DNA of 64,000 bases from Ochotona curzoniae (Eukaryota; Chordata; Mammalia; Lagomorpha; Ochotonidae), in contig NW_024464918.1 in NCBI RefSeq assembly GCF_017591425.1, positions 20,550,001 to 20,614,000 on the forward strand, written 5' to 3'. Below are positions 56,515 through 64,000 of this stretch, piece by piece; the stretch's first letter is position 1, and the number at the start of each line of letters is the position of its first letter. Made by a program: the position numbers and the translations under genes. The notes under the pieces were generated by a model. The model did not search any database. It saw only the letters and a program-made list of their open reading frames with translations, and was not told where the DNA came from.

Positions 56515-59500
56515 ATAGATTCTTGGTTCTGTTTGAATTGTCATTTCATGTTTCCAGTGTGTGCTGAAACTCATCCCACATATTACAGTGACATCCTGCC
56601 TCCTGACACTGGACATTACACCAGGTACCTAAACCTAGTGATGAAAAAAGGTGCATTTTACACTGAAACCACTGTTTGAGAAATTTTGGGTTTTTAAGAA
56701 GCTTTGCTTGGTGTAACAGATCCCCTCTACCTGACAGCTAGCATAATCCACAGAAGCTTCAATGCTGTGTGTGCGTCTTGGTACTTCGTCAAAGGTGTTG
56801 TCACCTAATGCCACCCATTCTCTAACTGGACAGGAGTCGGGGCAAGATGCCTGAGAAGGAAGTGCCAAGCTCTGTCACAGCTACTCACCAGCAGCCTGCC
56901 CAGAGGACAAGGCGCTTGCACAGGAATGCTGCCTTCCCTGGCTTTAGGACACTTGGTGGCATTTCCTTGTAGACCTATTTCTTTTATGAACAACTCTGGC
57001 TTTCCTTGAAATGAAGTGTGTTCGCATCTCTCGGAGTAGATGTATATGCGACTCTCGGCTCTGGCCAAGGAGGGACAAACCCCCTCCTGCTCCCACCTTC
57101 ACAGAGCGCCATTTTCTTAATCCGACGGCTGCTTTGCACTTATCCCTTGAGTGTTTCTCAAGAAAATGATGTATGTTTTCCTGTTGGAATCTCCAAAGTA
57201 CAACTAACTCCTTGCCTCTCCATGCTTTTCACTGTAGTTTGAGAAGCTAGGTGAAAGTGTAGGATTCAAATAATGTGTGAATTCATCAACAGGAAACAAG
57301 TTTGCAATACTTATGGTTAAGACAGCACTCGGATTTCTTTAATGATCCTAGACTAATCACGAAAGGTTTATTTCAGGGCATTGAGCAGAGTTGTAGTATT
57401 GAAGGAATGATTGCCTACTCTTCAAGACAATTCAGAAAGTTAAAACTCCTTTTGTTAAAATATAGTTGCAAATAGAATCTTGAGCCCATTTGCTTGGCTC
57501 TAAAACATATTGAAAGATTTTTCACAATGCCATTTTGCAAAGCATTATAAATATTTTATGATAGACTTTTGAAAATAAATAGCTAATACATTTTGAACAT
57601 CTTATATTAATAGGAACATTAAAGAAAAAAATTGAAATCAGTCTTTCAGTCATCCTATGATTGAGAGAATCACAGTGGGGTATTAATTCCTGCACATGCG
57701 CAATCTTGCCCAGCTAATTGGTACAGATGGGAGTTCTTGAAGTTAGAAACGGAGGCCATTTGGAATATGAATCCTCCTTCCAGAAGGCCTTGTTAGAAAT
57801 CTGTGTCAATCACATCAAAACTCCAGGGGCTGTTTCCAAGGTGAAGGGTCTCCCTCGGTCACTGGTGGACCCCTACCAGTTCCAGCCCTGTGAGTTCTCT
57901 CGGTGAGAGAGGCTCGGGCAGGTAGAATGGAGGTTTAGGGCTTTTCAGATTCTGTGCCATCATTGACCTGGTGAGTGATTTACAAAGTGCCTTAAAGTTT
58001 ATAGCCAATGAACATTTTAGACACTTAAGACATATACATATGAAAATACACTTAAAATGTGTTAATTCAAAAGAAGTGACTGGAAAGAAAGGGAGGTGTT
58101 TTCACAAGTTAGCCCTGCATCTGGCAGCAAGCAGGAACGATGGGCAAGGGGATGCTTCAGGAAAACGGACACCACGGCATTCCGTGAACTTCCTGTAAGC
58201 AGTGTGGTGATGGGACAGCAGTATGGCGGTCTGAGACACGATGCAGCAGTCTTGCAGACCATGACTTTTACTAAAGTGAAGAAGACCACCCAAGGTGGCT
58301 CAGTAACAAAGAATGGGCTCATTGATATGCAACTCTGCAGATTCCTGCGTATGAATGAGATATGACATTTGACATATGCCTGCCCCATCACCGCCATTCT
58401 CCCTCCTCCCTCTCCCCCCAAAAAAACCCTTAGCTGAAACCTTCCATGTTTCGTCCTCACAGGTCGGGCCACACCACAGCTCGTAACCTCTTCGCTTGAA
58501 GATGATGTACATTTAGTGTGCGTAGGAGGAATGTTTCAGAAAGAAAACCATGGAAAACCCACAGGGACATGCCTTCTCAAGACAGCCACGGAAATCAACT
58601 CACAGAGGGAATCTCCTTCTGGTGACCCAGCCTGAACTATTCCAACCCAGGTATTAAAGAAGAGATGCCGATATAGAACCCGCAAGTCTTCCTAGATTTA
58701 TCTATTGCTTTTAGATCCACTGTTATGGTCCCTAAGAAGATAATTTTATTTAGCATGGGGAGAGTAAAAAGGAGAGAGTGCAAGAATGGATACTATTCTC
58801 TTTAAAGCAGATAAGTCCATTTTGACAGACAACTCTATACAACTTCAGTCAGCTACCATTTATCAAAGCAGATTCTCTTGAGGTCTTAATTTCTTGAATT
58901 CCCACCAACAGTTATGCCTCTGTCACTACCACACACCTGCCTTTCATTCTGGAGGACCTCTGGGTTGGCGAGCAAGTGAGCTTGAGCAATGACCAAAACC
59001 ATGGGCAGTTTTTCTAAGGCCGTGTCAGAATGGAGAGCATCGATTTCCCTCTACTGGGTTGGAAATGTGTTCATTTCTGTTGCAATGAAGATCACTCGCC
59101 TGACCCCAAAGGAAGTCAAACTTGAGAACATTGCCCGACTTAGTAGCTCATCTTCCCACACAGCTCTATGCTGGAGCCTGGATATAATTTCACCCGAAAG
59201 AGACACCATTGACACAAGGCTATAAATTAGCAGCATTTCTGTCCCTGTGTTAATCCTCCCCCAAGGTGATGCTCTGACTCCAATTGCCAGCATACAGCCT
59301 TTCTGTCTGCGCAGCTGTTTTATAATAAACAACTTATTATAACTAATGGTATTTTTAGACTATTGTCTTCAACAATGCAGTTTAGAGTAAAGTATTTATA
59401 TGAGAATTTAACACTCAGAAATAAGGATTTTAAATTTTCTTCTGGCAATCTCTCACCTGAGTGTGTTCACCTAGACTAAACTTCCTCTGGGAATACTCCC

Positions 59501-60639
59501 TTCATTTCCAGTTCTCAAATGTGCCACTGGTTCCTCTCACAAAATAGGGGACTCCAGGAAGTCCTGCTCCAATGCCATGCAACTGGAGACAGTCAACTGA
59601 GGGTTCAGCAACACCTGGACCACTAGCATCTGCAATGCCATCTAGATCTCTGAAAATCCATTTGTACCATTTCCTCTTAGTTCCAGCACCGTGCCCAGCC
59701 TGGTGACTTGCATCATATAATACCATCAGCTAGTTTACCTAAACTGTATCAGGATCATTTCCCTCGGTGATGCTTACTCTGGATTATTCGGAGGAGAAAA
59801 ATATGATTTTTGTAAAATGCCTTGCCCTATGGGAAACTCAATAGGCATGTGATTTATGACAGCTAAGTATATCAGTATCAGTTCCTCAGCATGCTGCTGC
59901 TGCTCTGGGGTTCAAGAGAAAAGACGCCACTGGGAATAAATCCCTTCCTTCCTCTCATGGACAAAATCCAGTGTCTCCAGAGAAACACATGCGACAGGTT
60001 CTGGCCCCGCTCTGCTTCTCTGACTGGTGTCAGCTCCTTTGTCTGGGCTTCCCACTTCATCTTCCACAATGCTGTTGGAATTTCTTCCCAGAAACAAAGC
60101 TGGTTAGTGTGCTTCCTGGCTCTAAACCTTGCAATTGGCTCCCTACTGCCTAGTTAAATGGCCTTCTTTTTTCACAAGTTTCCTCCAAGCCTTTGGCTTG
60201 CAAATGCACCTCGTGAAGCTCTGATTCTGCAGTCCACTGTTTTAACAACATATTTGTCCACCAGACACTCCTTTTTCAAAAGAGCATTTGGAGGCAATGG
60301 CCACAGATCTACACAGAGACAGCAAACCACAGCGTTTCCAACCTGTTGGCAACCCCTCCCTACAGTCTCCATTTCTCTCTAACTCAGGGACATTTCTTTG
60401 TTTCAGCACTTCTCCCAACAGTGGCGGTTACAATGTTGTCCCTCCCAATCACATCATACAACTGCCCTCTCCTAACACGAGCCCCCAGTCTCCTCCCCGC
60501 TGTCCCATCTGCTCAACTACCGATTCCGGCACAAACATTCTTTTTCTCTGCTAAGCTATTTCAGTTTTTTCTCTCCCAAGAACGTGGGTGTTTGGGGAAT
60601 TGAAAAGAATCAGTTATGTTCATCCCTCTTTTGTAACTG
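56515..60639. other. Long unique stretch, candidate conserved non-coding blocks
   Basis: About 4.1 kb without recognisable SINE or L1 insertions, the longest such stretch in the window. 57240-57680 is AT-rich and low in repeats; 58720-59340 is similar. 59880-60560 is pyrimidine-rich and may include very decayed L2. The frame at 57718-57906 ends at a GTGAGA donor-like site. It lacks a good acceptor and is not recognisable as protein. No gene is called. Confidence 0.45.
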
Positions 60640-60795
60640 TCACATTGCTATGTGCGGCTGTGTCTCCCTCATTAAAAATAAGCTCTATACGGGCAGGCAT
60701 GTCACTGCTTCCTTCTTTTTATAGTTCCTTTCCTCGTTCCCTGGATGGCATGTCGTGAATATTTACTGAACTACTTGATAAATTCTCCAGATAGA
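60640..60795 (+). mobile_element. LINE-2 3' end remnant, sense
   Basis: AAAAATAAGCTCTATACGGG followed by CAGGCATGTCACTGC corresponds to L2 'gactgtaagctccatgagggcaggg...'. CTGGATGGCATGTCGTGAAT then ATTTACTGAACTACTTGATA corresponds to its 'ctggcacatagtaggtgctcaataaatatttgttgaa' end. Ancient and non-coding. Confidence 0.6.
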
Positions 60796-60806
60796 ATGGA
60801 ATGTCA

Positions 60807-60822
60807 CACACACACACACACC
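60807..60822 (+). repeat. Short (CA)n microsatellite
   Basis: About eight CA units. Confidence 0.9.
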
Positions 60823-61339
60823 CCTAACCTGCTACCAAGTCACAGACTAGTAATTTCTGATTTTTAGGAAAGCAAGCATTTACTTGGCAGAACTCCTTTT
60901 TTCTCAATCATATATATTCTATAGACTGTACTCCAGGGGGACTCTGATCCTCCTAAAATCAGTGTATTCTGCTTAACTCGGACAAAGTTGTTACATTTTG
61001 ACCCAAGAGAAAAAAAAAAAAACACAGGAACATTCCCAAATGACACTGAAAATTCTTGAGCTCCCAAGAGGCAGTTCTATGCAAAAACAAACAAAAACAA
61101 CAGCAACAAATAAAATGAAAAATGAGGCAGACGGTACAGTTCCAAGTGTTTCCTTGAAAACCCACTTAGCTGTGGTTCATCAGTGACCACAGTCCCCAGT
61201 GCCCACCCCCCAGTGCCCACTTCCATTGTGGGCTAGAGGTGGAAGAAGCTGCCACATCAAAGCAGCCATTGCACCTGACATGGCTCTCCCAGAGCAGCAC
61301 CCAAGTATTGCCATCCCCATTGTGCTAGGGAAATGGCAG

Positions 61340-61680
61340 GTTGCCAAAAAAAAGCATCCACTCGGCTTTTGGAAACAATGTCCCAGAAATAAAAGGAGAG
61401 GAAGAAAAATCCCTCACAGATTGCAGTGTGCAAATGCTGGCTGTTTTGCACATCTCCTGCAGCTGTGCCTTTGTGGTGCTATATTTAAGCAGAGCTCGGC
61501 GAGAATTTGTCGCTGGGAGGTGGCTGCGGTTGGCGGCCATTTTTGGGACTTGGCCGCAGTGGCTGCCAAGATCCTCTCCCTGCAAGAGGAACTCCATCTG
61601 CCTGGGTATGCAGCAAAGAGGAGCAGAGCACTTGTTGGAATTCATTCCTTTCATTTACTGTAAGCCTGGCTGAAAAATAA
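61340..61680 (+). promoter_or_regulatory. Putative regulatory module: E-box, MEF2/TATA-like, CArG, M-CAT-like
   Basis: Several muscle/serum-response-type motifs sit within about 190 bp. They are E-box CAGCTG (61460-61465), CTATATTTAA (61479-61488) and CCATTTTTGG (61537-61546). CATTCCT also occurs, at about 61646. CTATATTTAA fits the MEF2 consensus YTAWWWWTAR and also looks like a TATA box. CCATTTTTGG is an exact CArG box CC(A/T)6GG. Local CpG content is higher than in the surroundings. No transcript or gene start could be identified beside it, so enhancer or alternative promoter roles are inference; individual short motifs occur by chance. Confidence 0.35.
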
Positions 61681-62484
61681 CCAAGACCTTTCCTGTCTTC
61701 TTTGAGAAGGGGATTACAGGTCAATGTCCTGATTGCTTTTTGAGTTCACACAATAAAAGAGTTACACAGTTGTGACTCCTAAAATGCCACCCCCCCCCCC
61801 CAAAAAAAAACACCCTCTTTGAACAGACTGCTGTGTGGCTTCAGTACATCTCCTGGCCAAGCTCCTCTCTCAGGCTGAAGGAGGTCATAGTACAAATCGT
61901 AACTCATGGAGAGATGGCTGCCGCTTTGAAATTCACAAGCCCATAGACTTAACGCATGAATACAAATTCACGTCCAGAAGGTACCATCACTTTGTCATGG
62001 GCTGACTGGCACTGGGACCAACCCTGCCCATGCAAGAGTGAAGTATACTGTGATGTCCCCCGCTCTGGACAAAGTGGACCAAGTCTATATGGATTACGAG
62101 AAGAGAAAAAGACTCTCTGGTTTGTGTTAAAATGCCTTTCCTCCCAAACAATGGAGAAGTCAGTATCTTTAAAAATCAATCTTCTCTGCAGAACTTAGAG
62201 AATTCCCTGGAAATGGAGAAGTGAAATGGCTCAACTCCTCACACAGTGCTTGACCTCAAGGAGTGACTCCTCTGGGCCAGGGCAGATCAGCAGCTCCATA
62301 AACGCCTTCCCTGAAAAGCAGGGTCATATCCTTCCATAAACCCATGAAGCTCAGAATTGTCTAAATTTCATTTGCCAATTACACACTTCAAATATTTGTC
62401 TATTTCTGGGTATTGAGATTATCGTGAAATTTCACATCTTTCCCAGTGGCACTGAGTATCCCAACCTGTTTTATAAATCCAGTC
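61681..62484. other. Unique sequence with a C12-A9 homopolymer step
   Basis: Unique DNA. A run of twelve C at 61790-61801 passes directly into nine A at 61802-61810, a likely sequencing and slippage trouble spot. No gene. Confidence 0.7.
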
Positions 62485-62790
62485 TAGGTGCTCATGTTGG
62501 GGCACGGAGAACAAAACTGCCACTTGCGACACCCACATCCCAAGAGTAGCCAGCTCAGTCCTAGTTGCTCCACGTGGGATCCAGATCCTTGCTAATGGCC
62601 TGAGAAATCAGTGAGGACCCAAGTTCTTGGCCCTTTCACCCTTCTGGAAAGCCTATAGGAACCTCCTGGCTTCAGCCTGCTTCAGCCCTGGCCTTTGTGA
62701 CCAGTACATAAAAGAACAGATGGAATATCCCTCTCTATACAGCTGCTTCTCTATGTGTAATTCTTTCAAATCAAGCAAAAAAAAATCTGC
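62485..62790 (+). mobile_element. C-SINE, older subfamily, sense
   Basis: A decayed head, then CAGTCCTAGTTGCTCCACG, CCAGATCCTTGCTAATGGCC, TCCTGGCTTCAGCCTGCTTC, AGAACAGATGGAATATCCCT and the tail TTCTTTCAAATC with A-run. Confidence 0.75.
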
Positions 62791-63084
62791 ATAAATAAAT
62801 ATCAAGCCAGAAAATTTTCCCAAATTCAACACAGCTTTAGAATGATTTCCCAACAACAAATTGTACAAGTCTGACTTTCTTCAACTTGTAGGTTGGAATT
62901 TCTATTATTTCCTGTAACTATACCAGTGATGTTCTTTTATAAAATGTCATTCTATGATTTCTTTATTTCTTCTTACATCATTTTATATTAGAATAATTTT
63001 AGAGCTCCTATATACTCCCATCCCTTCCTTTACAATTTCCCCTAAATTCTGAATCTAAGTGTCATACAAAGGACAAAAGTAATG
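62791..63084. other. AT-rich spacer
   Basis: AT-rich unique sequence between two sense SINEs. Confidence 0.5.
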
Positions 63085-63380
63085 AACAGTGCCAGCGTGT
63101 TGGCTCAACTGGCTAGCCCTCCACCTCCAAGCACAGGCATCCCATAGAGGCATGGTTTGTGTCCCAGCTACTCCACCTCCAATCCAGCTCCCTACTTGTG
63201 GCCTGGGAAAGCTTGGGCCCCCATAGCCATATGGGAGACCCAAAGGAAGCTCCTGGCTTCTGGCTTTGAATTGGCTTACCTCCAGCTGTGGTGGCCATCT
63301 GGGGAGTGAACCAGCTAATGGAAAAATCTGTATTTTCTTTCTGTCAATCTGCCTTTCCAAAAAATATAATTTTTTGAAGT
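63085..63380 (+). mobile_element. C-SINE with small internal deletion, sense
   Basis: Head AGTGCCAGCGTGTTGGCTCA, GGCATCCCATAGAGGCATGG, CCTACTTGTGGCCTGGGAAAG, then directly CTTGGGCCCCCATAGCC (about 15-20 bases of the usual sequence missing). GAGTGAACCAGCTAATGGAA and the tail CTGCCTTTCCAAAAAATATA complete it. Confidence 0.9.
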
Positions 63381-64000
63381 AATGAGCTGACATTGGTACA
63401 TGATCACCTGAAATTCACATTTTATTCAGACCTTGCTAAGCCATCCAATGTCCTATTTGTTCCACAATCCCATCCAAGGTACTAGGCTGTACCTATAAGT
63501 GCTACTTAGAGACACAGAATAATCCAGTCACCGGATTTATTTGATGATTTCCTCCTAATAAGACTCAGGTTGTGGCTTGTGGGGAACAAGATCTCAGGAA
63601 GCCAGGGCCATTTCCATCCCACGTCATGGAGCTATGCCATCACCTTATACACACAGCTATTGATGGTATTCCTGACTACCAAGCTGAAGGTTACAGTTCA
63701 GGTATCTGCACCTCCAACTTTCCCTGCTCCCCTCAGTCCACAAAGCACTCTTGGGGAACAGTCACTGCACATTCACAGTGAAGGGATAGACAGTTACCCC
63801 CCATCAACCTGAAGACTTTCTGTCTTTTTTCAAATACCCATTCTGTATGAAACTTCAGTGGTAGGGATGTTACACACAGAATTTCTGAACAACCACAAAC
63901 ATTATAGCTACAGGAGTGAATTTTATGTCACTGCAAAGAAAATCATTTGGGAAGGTGAGAAGTTCCCAAGAACAAACAATACTCTGATAAGGAAAGGAAC
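63381..64000. other. Unique sequence, no gene recognised
   Basis: Non-repetitive DNA to the window end. The overlapping 69-80-codon frames near 63570-63812 lack recognisable features. Confidence 0.5.

Noticed and set aside
57718..57906. Possible internal exon ending at a GTGAGA donor-like site
   Set aside because: The upstream AG lacks a good pyrimidine tract, the translation is unrecognised, and no partner exon is visible.
61199..61673. Overlapping 154- and 110-codon plus-strand frames near the motif cluster
   Set aside because: Both cross the putative regulatory module in different frames and neither looks like a protein. An upstream exon cannot be excluded but is unsupported.

Overview
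This is mammalian nuclear DNA, almost certainly from a lagomorph and probably a pika (Ochotona). The evidence is the repeat content. About two dozen copies of the lagomorph tRNA-derived C-SINE are present, some young and some badly decayed. Several LINE-1 remnants are also present, at least two with lagomorph-type L1 3' ends, plus older mammalian repeats (L2, MIR, MLT1, a MER2/Tigger-like DNA transposon). The young SINE copies carry sequence variants I associate from memory with pika rather than rabbit, so genus-level assignment is an inference.

I see no convincing protein-coding exon, rRNA, functional tRNA, snRNA or CRISPR array. The window reads as an intergenic region or a very long intron. 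No reading frame is longer than about 190 codons, and none has recognisable protein character. The long ones overlap repeats or low-complexity tracts or look like chance.

Layout. 1-3036: an almost pure (GGGCA)n array whose left end lies outside the window. 3.0-12.7 kb: mostly unique sequence with decayed SINEs, a purine-rich tract between two SINEs and an MLT1-type LTR. 12.7-15.2 kb: old LINE remnants. 15.2-25.5 kb: SINEs, two L2 remnants and a (GA)n(GT)n microsatellite. 25.5-30.3 kb: a nested LINE complex with at least three insertions in or beside an older L1. 30.3-41.4 kb: mainly unique, with a Tigger-like fragment and a few SINEs. 41.4-52.6 kb: the most repeat-rich part, with a young SINE in a clear target-site duplication, three consecutive SINEs, L1 3' ends and one L1 with an internal inversion. 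52.6-64.0 kb: largely unique, with several SINEs and one L2 tail.

The most notable items are the 3 kb (GGGCA)n array, which is G-quadruplex-prone and lacks stop codons in all six frames, and a compact region near 61.46-61.65 kb. That region combines an E-box, a MEF2/TATA-like site, a CArg-type SRF site and an M-CAT-like site. Both are sequence observations; function is not shown.
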